Below, one piece after another: positions 1 to 11,244 of a stretch of DNA of 36,379 nucleotides. The notes beneath the pieces were generated by a model that ran no database searches, had not been told where the DNA came from, and saw only the letters and a list, made by a program, of their open reading frames with translations. The DNA comes from an uncultured Clostridia bacterium. Lineage in GTDB: Bacteria; Bacillota; Clostridia; Oscillospirales; Acutalibacteraceae. The translations under genes were made by a program, and so were the position numbers. The stretch is from NCBI GenBank assembly GCA_946407465.1, contig CAMJOD010000007.1, positions 1-36,379 on the forward strand, read 5' to 3'. Every line of letters starts with the position of its first letter. The stretch's first letter is position 1.

Positions 1-2209
<2,209 letters not shown>

Positions 2210-2227
2210 AAAATCACCTCCATACTC

Positions 2228-2260
2228 ATTTTATCAAAACCCAAGCACAAAAGGCGGCAC
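2228..2260 (-). promoter_or_regulatory. Predicted late promoter A (tail fibre)
   Basis: On the minus strand GTGCCGCC (2260-2253) is followed by exactly 19 nt and then TAAAAT (2233-2228), preceded by TGA to give a TG-n extended -10. The same element and spacing occur at three other late intergenic sites. Predicted start is near 2221, which would leave almost no leader before the GGAGG of the fibre gene. Confidence 0.75.
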
Positions 2261-2270
2261 TTGTTTTATA

Positions 2271-2324
2271 GCGAAAAATGAAAAGCGGAAAGTGGAATTT
2301 TTATTTTCCCACTCTCCGCTTTTC
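2271..2324 (-). terminator. Intrinsic terminator after the giant polyvalent gene
   Basis: A 16-bp inverted repeat (2280-2295 with 2309-2324, one mismatch) is followed on the minus strand by a T-run (ATTTTTCGC). It lies 13 bp past the stop of the 2963-codon gene and just before late promoter A. Confidence 0.85.
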
Positions 2325-2336
2325 GCTTTAATGTCG

Positions 2337-5300
2337 TTATTGCTTGTATTTTTTCACGAACTGCGCATACTTTGCCGCCAGCTCGTCGCCGTAGATTCTT
2401 TGCAGAATTTTCCTCGCCCGGTGAAACCTCTCGCCGCTGTTCGCGTAGTAGTCCTCAAACAGCTCTCTTGTCTGCGAAAAGCTTTTCAGGTACTTCTCAA
2501 TATCCTCCTCCGTCTTGCCGTTTTCCGTCAAATCCTTCTTGACAACCGCAAAGCTCTCCTCGTCGCCGCCGACAACCGCGTTGAACGCGTCCGACAGCTG
2601 ATACTTGCCGCCTGTCACTGTCTTTTCTTCGGGATAAGTGAGCTTCTTTGCCGTCTTTTCGGCAGCCGTGTCGTTAAATCCCAGCTCTTTCAGGTATTCC
2701 GCCGCTTCCATAGCTGTCTCAAATTTCTGCTCCTTCACCTCCTTTTCAATACCGTTGAACACCTTGGTAACGGCTTTGTCAAACACTGCGCCGTCCAAGC
2801 CAAGCCCGATATACTTGTCTCTTGCCGCTTTGTGCACCTTGATATTGCCGTTCACCTGCGCCACGGCGGCGTTTTGAATCTCCTCATTTCCGTCCGCGAG
2901 CGCCTTTGCCAGCTTTTCGTCGATGGCATTCGAAACCGCTTCCTCGATTTCTTCATCGGTCTTTCTCTTTTCCGGGTCTTTTTCCTTATCCCGTTCAGAT
3001 TTTCGTTTCTGTACCAGCTCCGTCTCCCACACACCGCGCAGCCAAACCGCCTGTTTGCCGTTGTCCTTGCGAAATTCCTCGGCAATCTGAACGTCCATAT
3101 AGCTCAAATCCACCTTGCCGCTGTTGTCGATATAGCCCAAGCGTCCGTTCAGCACGTCAAATAGGTAGCTTTTCGCGCTGCCGAACAGCCTTTGCGCGTT
3201 GGAGCCGCCGAGCAGCGGAACGCCGAGCAGGTCGGCGGCTTTTCCGAGCACCTTGTCCCATTTGCCGCCCTGAATATACTCCGCCATATCCGTCACGGCG
3301 GTAATGCTCATAGCGCCGAACTCAGCGCCGTATGCGTCCTTGTCAACCAGCTTTTCCGCGGCGGCACACGCCTTGTCCAGCCACACAAAGCCGCCTGCGA
3401 TCTCCTCCGGCAAGCCCTTCAGCACGCCAAGCCCCACGCCCGACGCCACACTTGCAAAGGTGACCTCGCCGTTTTCGTCCTTGTAGTCGTCCCATTTGTG
3501 ATAGATCAGCATGCCCGCCAGCACGTCCAGCAGCTTTTGCAGCACAGCGCTTTCCACCACACCGACGACCGAACGCAAAAACCGCTTGCGCGCGTCCTTC
3601 ATGGCAGCCTTTGCCGCGTCCGTTCTGTCCTGCTTATACTCACTGCGCCTTGCGGCATATTCCAGATAGCTGTCGATCACGCCGTTGCCCATCGCCATAC
3701 GCTGCGAAGCAAAGGCGTTCAAACTCAGCGCACGCATCACATTATTGCGCACAAACTGCGGCTTGCTCGTCAGCATGCTGTTCGGCTGGCTCTCGTCCAC
3801 GCAGCGCTCAAACTGCCGTGCAACCTCTTTTTTAAACGCCTCGCTGTCAACTTCCAGCTCCGTCGTCTGCTTCACATGCGCCTCGGCTGCATAGAGCAGG
3901 GAGTTTACCACCTTTCGGTCTGCCCAGCCCATAATATCCAGCCTTTCGCCAAAGCGTTCATACAAGCCGTGCCGGCGGCTCAGCTCACCCACGACCGTGC
4001 CGTTGCCCTGTGCGCGGTACCACATATACGGCGTGTAGGCGTCATACTTCTGCACAAGGTCTTTGCCCTTCACAAAGCCCATCACAACCGCCTTGCTCAC
4101 GTTTGCCCTGCCGAAATAGCGGTTGGCAAGCGGCATCGCCGCCCAGTTTTTCAGCGCCGCACGCGGATTCAGCGCCAGCGCCGCGCCCATCGCGCGTCCG
4201 CTCGCTCTGGTAAACCAGTTTTCGTCCGTGCCGTCCTTGCGCTTTTGAATATCGCCGAGCAGCTTGTCAAGGTAGTGCAGCGCGTCGCTGCCGAATTTCA
4301 GCTCCAGCTGACGGCGCACGGTAATCTCGCCGTTGTCGCTGTTGAGCACCTTCTTGATGTTCTCCACCGGCGTCAGCATACCGCAATATTCCGCCGTCGC
4401 GTCCACATGCCGCTGAAACACCTCCAGCGCGTCCTCCATCACGATCGCGTTATACGAAAAAACGCGCTGCTTGGTAAAGCTCCTGCTTTTCAGCCGTTCG
4501 TCAACAAAAATCCCTTCGCCCTCATTGTTCACCTGATATTTTTTGTTCGGGTCGTCGGAGTCGGTCTTTATCGGAAAGTAGTTTTGCACGGTCGCAATCA
4601 TGCGTCCCTCTCTTTCCAAGCTGACCTTGTTGATCTCGTCCGCCAAAAAGCCGTCAAACACCTGTGTCATACCGTCCGCCAGCTCGCGCAGCAGCGGCGT
4701 GTCCTTCACATAGTCGGCTATTTTTTGCAGCGTGTAGCGGTCAAACACCACCTCATGCCGCTTGTCGCCCAGCGCTCTTTGCCGGTTGCCCTTTGTGTCG
4801 GGCAAAACGCGGTTGCGGTTCATATAGTCCAGATCCGGCACCACGGTATAACGGCTGTACTTCTCGTTGTCAAGGTGTCGGTGTCCGTCCGCCTGCCTGT
4901 CCGTCAGATAGATAGACAAAAGCAGCCCCTGACTCAGCTTCACGTCCGCGCCGGTGCGCCGGTCTTTCATCGTGAATCCCTCCACCGCGTCGCGCTGCAA
5001 GGCTTGCAGCTCTTTTCGTGAATATTTCGCGGTAATAGCCTGCAAAACGCTGTAGGCACGCTGCATGAGGAGTATTTTTTTCTGTTCGCCCTGATGCAGC
5101 GTCAGCAGCAGATGATACATCACGCCGTCGTCATGGTAGCCGCTGAGCAGCCTGCCGTACCGCACAGGGTCAAGCGAGGTTGCCACAAGCTTGTTTTTCG
5201 CGGCGCGAAGCGTGTCCGTCAACAGATTTTTTCCGTCCTTAAAAAACCGCACGTCCGCGGTCTGTCCGATACAGCTGTCCGCAGCCTCCTGAATCGTCAG

Positions 5301-8300
5301 GCGCTTGCCGTCCAAAATAATCTCAACCGCGTTTTTCAGCTGTCTGTCCAGCTCCTCCATCACCTCAACCACCGACTGCAAATCGTCGGCGGTCATCTGA
5401 TACACGTTCTTTCCCTCAACCAGCTCGCCCAGCCACTGAAGCTCCGTGAGCACTGAATCGCGGTACGCCAGCGCGTTAATGTCAAAGCCGAGGTTTTCGT
5501 ACTTGTCGTTTCGGTGGTCGCTGTCCTTTAGCTTTTCATAGGCAAGCGCCAGCGCGTTCACGCGTGCGCCCACCTCGTCCAGCTGACGGAACGCGCCAAA
5601 GTAACCCGGCGTCTCTGTCCCGGGGCGGCTCACGTCAAACAGCTCCAGCACGCTCAAAATCGGCTTTTTCAGCGTTTCGGGAATATACTCGTTTTTCGCC
5701 GTCTTTCCGTCCAGCCGCTTGGTCAGGCTGTCAAGCTTCCTGCCGAGGTGCCGGATATACTGCGCCTTGCGCTGCTGTTCCCTGTACTGTGTCCGGTAGT
5801 TTTTGGTGTCGGACGCCACAAAGGACTTCAACACCGACAAATTTTCCTCCGCCAGCTCGCGCTTCATGTGCTCCTGCTGCCAGCGTTCTCTCATTCTGTC
5901 CAGCTTTTCACCGGCTTGCAGCTGCTTTGCCTTGTTCAGCGCCGACAGTGCCGAAATCGCCTTTTTTCTGTCCTCGGCAATCTTCCTGACGGCGTTTTTG
6001 TCAATTTTCCGCAGCACCGCCGCCTGCTGTCCCATCTCGTCCGCAATTGCCGTACCGGCGGCAAGCGCCATGTCCACGGCAGCCGCGTCCATGCTCTGGT
6101 AATACTCGCCGCTTTCAAACCGGCTGACAAACTTCGGCTGGAACAAATCGAGCATATCCACCAGCCATTTCCAGCCCTCCAAGTCATCCAAACGCACGCC
6201 GTCCGGAAAGTACGGGCTGATTCCCTCGTAGCCGTCGCCGGTCTCCTGCGCAAAGGTGTCGATCACGTCGCCGATATAGATCGGATGCTTGTAGCGGGCA
6301 ATATCTCTTTCAAAGCCGACATGCACATATCCTCCCAAGCGCCTGCGCAACTGATGAATGTCGCCGTCATAGCTGTCAAGCACCTCTTTTTCCGCGTAGG
6401 GTGTCAAAATCAGGGTAGCGTTCTTCAAGGTCGCATACAGCTTGCTTGCGTCCTCCTGCAACATGCCGCGCGTATATTCGCCGCTGTGCTCCAGATACCG
6501 CTTGCAGTCGGTCGCCAAGGCGTTGAGCAGCACGTCAAAATCCGCCTTTTTCTTCTGCCTCACCGCGTCGGCAAACGCCTTTACCCTGTCGGCAATCACC
6601 GCCTGCATTTCCGGACTGTGCTTTCCGGAGATACCGAACTGCCGCATCAGCTTTTTGGCGATCCGCTCATAATTCTGTTCGCCGAGCTGTATGCCGCTGT
6701 GACCCTTTATCGCCTTTTCCGCCGTCCGCGCCGCCGCGTTATACAGCGTATAAACCGCGTGTTCCGCGCCCTGCTCCTGCACCATCTCCTTTACGTCAAT
6801 AGTTCGCTGCGCGTCCGTGCCGAATCCCTCAAACGAAATATCACCGTCAGCGGTAAACATCACCTCGTCCTCAAAGTTGTCAAAGATCGTGTCGTCCTTG
6901 GATTTTCGTCCGTTCGGGTCGTCAAATTCTTTGCCGCTGTCAGAATTATTTTGCTGTGAGGGGTTGACATTTTCCAAAGTATCTGGTATATTATTCTCAG
7001 AGTTAAGGTTTTTTGACAGCTCGGAAGTCTCGATTCCTGTTGCGTCAAAAATATCCTTAACTCTTTTTTTGTTAAGAATAATTAGTTTTCCTTGTTCTGA
7101 ATAATTAGTTATTCGTTCTTTGAAATCATCGAGTGGATAAACGCTTTTTATTGTGTTTACTACTTCATCATCCATCTTTTGGTCTTTTGCTATCCCGATG
7201 ATTGCAAATGACTCTTTTCCTTTTTTATCCTTCATCGGAAAATTTGTAACAATTGTTATTTTGTCTCCATTATCAATCGCTAAAGGAGCTGAGTTAAACT
7301 TTTCCGGTAAGTCGTAAAAAAACTCAACCGGCACGTCATGGCTCGAATAATGCTCATTATTACCTTTTTTTCTTCTTGATTTTCGGTAATCTGCTTGTTT
7401 CATCACCAGCGGTTTATCGCTTAGTTTTGTTTTTGGCGCCAAGTCAGGAGAAATGCTTCCAAAATATATAGCATTACTACCATTTAACTTTTTCTTCTCA
7501 ACTTGATCTATCTGCTGTCTTAAAGGAATACTTCTGGTTTTCTTTATCGAATACCTCTCCTCACTCTCCTTCCTGCCAAATTCCCTCTCATTCTCTCGCG
7601 CGTTCTCATACGCCTCGCTGCACATCTCCGCCATCTTCCGCAGCGCCGCCGCGTCGTCCAAAAACGCCTGCGCCTGCAAATTGTGACCGCGCTGTCCCTG
7701 CTTCCGGTTTCCCTCAAAAAACTGCATCATTCTGTCGGCAATGCGTTTGAGCGCGTCGCCGACTTTTTTTAATATGCCGCTGTTCTTTTTGGTCTCGATC
7801 GCCCTTTGCAGCGCCTCGCTGTCTGCCGCCATTGCCTCCACGGTCTTGCAGACAAGCTCCTCCACCTGCACCTCGCGCGTCGCCGCGTCCTTTCCCCAGC
7901 GTGCCGCAATGTCGCCGAGCAGCGCTTCCACGTCCTTACCCTCGGCGGTCAGGTAATTCACAACAAATTCCTGCACACGCCGAAAGCCCTCCGGATCATA
8001 CACACGCGCGTTATGCATCGCCTCGTGCAGCGCCGCCGCAAAGATTGCGTGCTCCTCCAGATTACTGTTCAAATAGATCACGTTGCCGCTGTACAGTCCG
8101 TTCTCGTCGGCATTGAGTCTGTCGGTAAAGATAATCTGCTTACCGATTTTTTCCGCAAAGGCGTTGAGCAGCACCTTGGTGTCGTCGCTCACATCCTTTG
8201 CACCATATTCCACGCCGATACGGCTCTGCCCGAGGTGCTTTTTGCCCGGAACGCGCACGCGCCGCACCAAATACTGCCGCGCCTTCACCATAATACCGCC

Positions 8301-11228
8301 GTCCGCGTTGCCTGCCTTCACTGCCGCGCGTGCCGCCTGCTCGCCGATGATGTTGGAAAGTGTGCGCAGCTGCGGATTTTCCGCCGCCTTTTCAAACCGC
8401 ACGCCGTCCTTTCCTGCCTGATACAGCGTACTAAACGCCGCTTGGTACGCGTCGAGCGACGCGCCGTTTGCCTTTGCCGTTTCATAGTTTGCAAGCAGCG
8501 CACGCGCGCCGATGGTGTCATAGCCGCTTGCCAGATTCAAAAGCCTGTCAAAGTCAAAGTCCGCCAGCGTCACGCCTGCCGCGTCCGTCACACTGCCGTC
8601 AGACAGCCGCAGCGTCACGGTGCGGTCGTCTCTGCCGTATTCCTCCAGGCTGCTTTCCACGCCCAGCACGGTCATCTGTTCGCGGTTCAGCCCTCTTGCC
8701 GCCATACCGTGCGGATGTGACACGCCAAAGGAGCTGTCAAGCTGTGTCTTGCCGTCCTCAATCCGTGCGCCGCTGAGGTCGTAGTCGCTGTTATAAGACT
8801 CTGCCTGTGCCGTCCGCGCCTTGTAGTCCGTCTTTGTCTCCGCACCGGCAACGCGTGCCAGGGCGTCGGTCATCTCGGTGTCCGCCTGCTCCCGGGCAAG
8901 CTTCACCAGCAGCGCCGCCGCGTCCTTTTCGTCCAGCTTCCCCTTTTTGCGCAGGTCCGCAAAATGCTCCGCCGTCTGCCGTGTCTGCTTCTCGCCGTTC
9001 TGCTTAACAGCCTCCAGCACCGCGTCCACGCCGTTCTCCTTCACAAGCGCCGCGGCAGCGTCCGCCGACGCCGCCTTGTTCTCTCCCAGCAAGGCGCTCA
9101 TTTGCTCCGGCGTCACGGCAAGACCGCCGAGGCTTTGCTGTAGGTCGATATAATCACTGATGTTTTTCGCACCGGCAAAGCCGCCCAGCACGCCGCCGCT
9201 CAGTGCGCCGCCCACCGCGTCGTCCACAACGCCGCGCAGCCACGTCTCCCAAGCCTTTGTCTTTGCCTCGTCGCGGCTCATGCCCTGCTCCGTGTACTGC
9301 CTGATCTCGCGTTCCACCGCGCTGTTGCCGCCGTTTATCAGCGCGTCGGTCAGCGTGTTGGCAAGCGTCGTGTTAAATTCTTCGCTGCCTTCCACAAACG
9401 CCTGTTTCAGCACGTTTTTAAAGTACGACTTGGCGTCCTTCACCGGTGCGCCGTTTGCGAACGACTCCAACTTATCCAGTGAAATACGCTCAAAGATCAG
9501 CTCCGCCGAGCCCTGCGCGATCATCGCCGCCGTTGCCTGGTTGATGTCGCCGCCGTTCTGAATCACCTCGTTGGCAGCGCCCACACCGGCAGAAGAAAAG
9601 AACATCGCGTTCGACGCCGCCTGTCCCACCACCGGCACCGCGTTCACCGCAGCCGCAAGCAGCATGTCGCCCATGCTCATTCCGGTCGAATAGAGCAGCT
9701 GCCCGATGTGGTTCTCGTCGCCGATCATCTCATTCACACTGCCCCTGATGTTCTGCGCCGTATAGTTCGCCGTGCCCTTCGGGTCATACCAGCCGTCGCC
9801 CCCGGCAAGCTCCTCCAGCCGCGCCATCGCCACCTTCACCACGTCGCCCACGGAGCCGACCATGTTCACCGGCACGCTCGCCACGCTGCCCAGCGCCGCC
9901 GTCACGGGGTTCTGCTGTGTCCATTCGCGCAGCGCCTGCTGGTTCTGCTCGTTCTCCGTGCGTTCCTTGTAGCGCTTGTAATACCGCACCATCTTCTCCG
10001 CGTCATAGCCCTGCGCCGTCAGCTCGCGCAGATACGACGCACGCGCCGCCTGCGCGTCCGTGATGTTGTCAAACTGCCCCTTGTGCCCTGTCGGTGCGCC
10101 GGTATCATTCGCCAGCGAAGGCAGCTCCGCGTCGATCGCGGCAATGTCCTCCATGATCTTTGTCACGCGCGGATTTTGTTCGGCGATGTCCAAATAATAC
10201 CGCTGCTCGCTCTTGTCCTCGATCGCCTGATTCAGCTGGTACCGCAGGCCGTCAAAATACTGCGCCTTCGGCAGCGTCTTTTTCAGCTCCTGCAGCTCCT
10301 CCACGCTGCCGGTCTCGATGATCCGCCGCGCCACATACGCCTTGTCCTCGTCGCTCAGCGCCGTGCTCTGATAGTGTTTGTCGCCCTCGTTGTTCTCAAA
10401 GGTCTCATAAATGCGCTTTACCTCGTCCTGCGTCAGCCCGTACTTTTCCGCGCGGCTTTTGAATACCGCGTTCCGGTCAAAGTCCTGCGCGTTCCGCAGT
10501 CCGTCGCCGTAGTCGCGGCGTATCTCGTCATAGATCCGCTGTCCCATGCTGTCCGCAGAGCGCAGCACGCCCATCAGATCGTCAAAGCCAAGACTTCCGT
10601 ACTTGTCCTCGCGCAGCCCCTGCTTCTGATAGGCGCGGATGTCCTTGTAGTTTTTCTCCAGCTCGTCCTTGTTCAGCCCGTACTTCTCCGCCGCCTGCGC
10701 TGTGTCCGTGCCGCCCTGCATCAGCTCGTGCAGCGCGTCGCCGGTTTTCTTCGCCTTGTAGTTTTTCTCCAGCTCGTCCTTGTCCAGCCCGTACTTCTCC
10801 GCCGCCTGTGCCGCGTCCGTGCCGCCCTGCACCAGCTCGCGCAGCGCGTCGCCGGTTTTCTTCGTCTTGTAGTCGTTGTTTCGCTTTTCTTCGTCGCGGT
10901 TTTCCGCAAACCAGTTTTCGCTCTCGTCCAGCGCGGCGCCCATGCTCTTGATGCTCTCGTTCAGCTCGCCGTAGCGCGCCGCGTCGGTTCCTTTCAGGCT
11001 GTCCGCGTAGGACTGCATATAACGCAGTTGACCGCGCAGAGAATCAAGCTGCTGCCGTTGCTTGCCGAACTCGTCCGCCGTCCACTGTGCGCCGCTCATT
11101 TGCCGCTGTCCGTTCACGCCGTCGATAAAGCTCTTGATGTTTTTGCCGGTGCTCTCCAGCGCCTCGGTATTCCAGCCGATTTTATTATTTGCCTTTAACT
11201 GTCTGTATCGCTCCAAGCTAAGCGCCAT
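2337..11228 (-). CDS. Giant 2963-residue polyvalent virion / ejection protein
   Basis: ATG with AGGAGG 8 nt upstream. This is by far the largest gene. Visible parts in order: two 37-residue repeats (123-196, unit ending AEKYGLDKDELEKNYK, with a weaker relative near 260); hydrophobic stretches around 440-465 and 515-555 that could insert in a membrane; HEAMH (1068-1072), a zincin-type HExxH motif; an unusually AT-rich module (about 1222-1425) resembling the MuF C-terminal / Barnase-EndoU-like toxin domain; long charged helices (about 1680-1900); and a C-terminal part (about 2300-2700) resembling large-polyvalent-protein-associated domains, with another hydrophobic segment. Polyvalent proteins are known from phages and conjugative elements as multi-enzyme polypeptides delivered into the cell with the DNA. 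Position next to two ejection-type genes supports a virion protein injected at infection. Domain names are by resemblance only. Confidence 0.75.
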   Translation of the reverse strand: MALSLERYRQLKANNKIGWNTEALESTGKNIKSFIDGVNGQRQMSGAQWTADEFGKQRQQLDSLRGQLRYMQSYADSLKGTDAARYGELNESIKSMGAALDESENWFAENRDEEKRNNDYKTKKTGDALRELVQGGTDAAQAAEKYGLDKDELEKNYKAKKTGDALHELMQGGTDTAQAAEKYGLNKDELEKNYKDIRAYQKQGLREDKYGSLGFDDLMGVLRSADSMGQRIYDEIRRDYGDGLRNAQDFDRNAVFKSRAEKYGLTQDEVKRIYETFENNEGDKHYQSTALSDEDKAYVARRIIETGSVEELQELKKTLPKAQYFDGLRYQLNQAIEDKSEQRYYLDIAEQNPRVTKIMEDIAAIDAELPSLANDTGAPTGHKGQFDNITDAQAARASYLRELTAQGYDAEKMVRYYKRYKERTENEQNQQALREWTQQNPVTAALGSVASVPVNMVGSVGDVVKVAMARLEELAGGDGWYDPKGTANYTAQNIRGSVNEMIGDENHIGQLLYSTGMSMGDMLLAAAVNAVPVVGQAASNAMFFSSAGVGAANEVIQNGGDINQATAAMIAQGSAELIFERISLDKLESFANGAPVKDAKSYFKNVLKQAFVEGSEEFNTTLANTLTDALINGGNSAVEREIRQYTEQGMSRDEAKTKAWETWLRGVVDDAVGGALSGGVLGGFAGAKNISDYIDLQQSLGGLAVTPEQMSALLGENKAASADAAAALVKENGVDAVLEAVKQNGEKQTRQTAEHFADLRKKGKLDEKDAAALLVKLAREQADTEMTDALARVAGAETKTDYKARTAQAESYNSDYDLSGARIEDGKTQLDSSFGVSHPHGMAARGLNREQMTVLGVESSLEEYGRDDRTVTLRLSDGSVTDAAGVTLADFDFDRLLNLASGYDTIGARALLANYETAKANGASLDAYQAAFSTLYQAGKDGVRFEKAAENPQLRTLSNIIGEQAARAAVKAGNADGGIMVKARQYLVRRVRVPGKKHLGQSRIGVEYGAKDVSDDTKVLLNAFAEKIGKQIIFTDRLNADENGLYSGNVIYLNSNLEEHAIFAAALHEAMHNARVYDPEGFRRVQEFVVNYLTAEGKDVEALLGDIAARWGKDAATREVQVEELVCKTVEAMAADSEALQRAIETKKNSGILKKVGDALKRIADRMMQFFEGNRKQGQRGHNLQAQAFLDDAAALRKMAEMCSEAYENARENEREFGRKESEERYSIKKTRSIPLRQQIDQVEKKKLNGSNAIYFGSISPDLAPKTKLSDKPLVMKQADYRKSRRKKGNNEHYSSHDVPVEFFYDLPEKFNSAPLAIDNGDKITIVTNFPMKDKKGKESFAIIGIAKDQKMDDEVVNTIKSVYPLDDFKERITNYSEQGKLIILNKKRVKDIFDATGIETSELSKNLNSENNIPDTLENVNPSQQNNSDSGKEFDDPNGRKSKDDTIFDNFEDEVMFTADGDISFEGFGTDAQRTIDVKEMVQEQGAEHAVYTLYNAAARTAEKAIKGHSGIQLGEQNYERIAKKLMRQFGISGKHSPEMQAVIADRVKAFADAVRQKKKADFDVLLNALATDCKRYLEHSGEYTRGMLQEDASKLYATLKNATLILTPYAEKEVLDSYDGDIHQLRRRLGGYVHVGFERDIARYKHPIYIGDVIDTFAQETGDGYEGISPYFPDGVRLDDLEGWKWLVDMLDLFQPKFVSRFESGEYYQSMDAAAVDMALAAGTAIADEMGQQAAVLRKIDKNAVRKIAEDRKKAISALSALNKAKQLQAGEKLDRMRERWQQEHMKRELAEENLSVLKSFVASDTKNYRTQYREQQRKAQYIRHLGRKLDSLTKRLDGKTAKNEYIPETLKKPILSVLELFDVSRPGTETPGYFGAFRQLDEVGARVNALALAYEKLKDSDHRNDKYENLGFDINALAYRDSVLTELQWLGELVEGKNVYQMTADDLQSVVEVMEELDRQLKNAVEIILDGKRLTIQEAADSCIGQTADVRFFKDGKNLLTDTLRAAKNKLVATSLDPVRYGRLLSGYHDDGVMYHLLLTLHQGEQKKILLMQRAYSVLQAITAKYSRKELQALQRDAVEGFTMKDRRTGADVKLSQGLLLSIYLTDRQADGHRHLDNEKYSRYTVVPDLDYMNRNRVLPDTKGNRQRALGDKRHEVVFDRYTLQKIADYVKDTPLLRELADGMTQVFDGFLADEINKVSLEREGRMIATVQNYFPIKTDSDDPNKKYQVNNEGEGIFVDERLKSRSFTKQRVFSYNAIVMEDALEVFQRHVDATAEYCGMLTPVENIKKVLNSDNGEITVRRQLELKFGSDALHYLDKLLGDIQKRKDGTDENWFTRASGRAMGAALALNPRAALKNWAAMPLANRYFGRANVSKAVVMGFVKGKDLVQKYDAYTPYMWYRAQGNGTVVGELSRRHGLYERFGERLDIMGWADRKVVNSLLYAAEAHVKQTTELEVDSEAFKKEVARQFERCVDESQPNSMLTSKPQFVRNNVMRALSLNAFASQRMAMGNGVIDSYLEYAARRSEYKQDRTDAAKAAMKDARKRFLRSVVGVVESAVLQKLLDVLAGMLIYHKWDDYKDENGEVTFASVASGVGLGVLKGLPEEIAGGFVWLDKACAAAEKLVDKDAYGAEFGAMSITAVTDMAEYIQGGKWDKVLGKAADLLGVPLLGGSNAQRLFGSAKSYLFDVLNGRLGYIDNSGKVDLSYMDVQIAEEFRKDNGKQAVWLRGVWETELVQKRKSERDKEKDPEKRKTDEEIEEAVSNAIDEKLAKALADGNEEIQNAAVAQVNGNIKVHKAARDKYIGLGLDGAVFDKAVTKVFNGIEKEVKEQKFETAMEAAEYLKELGFNDTAAEKTAKKLTYPEEKTVTGGKYQLSDAFNAVVGGDEESFAVVKKDLTENGKTEEDIEKYLKSFSQTRELFEDYYANSGERFHRARKILQRIYGDELAAKYAQFVKKYKQ
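10641..10862 (-). repeat. Two tandem 111-bp in-frame repeats in the giant gene
   Basis: The copies at 10862-10752 and 10751-10641 encode residues 123-159 and 160-196, differing at only a few positions (R/H, V/M, A/T, D/N, A/D). The unit reads KKTGDALRELVQGG then TDAAQAAEKYGLDKDELEK. The near identity suggests a recent duplication. Confidence 0.88.
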
Positions 11229-11244
11229 GTTGTTTTCCTCCTAC

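Noticed and set aside
3192-11198. Long plus-strand open frames opposite the giant gene (up to about 600 codons)
   Set aside because: They are shadows of a high-GC reading frame: no ribosome sites, basic low-complexity composition (runs of A, R, H, L, V), and the minus-strand gene has domain-like content and a good start.
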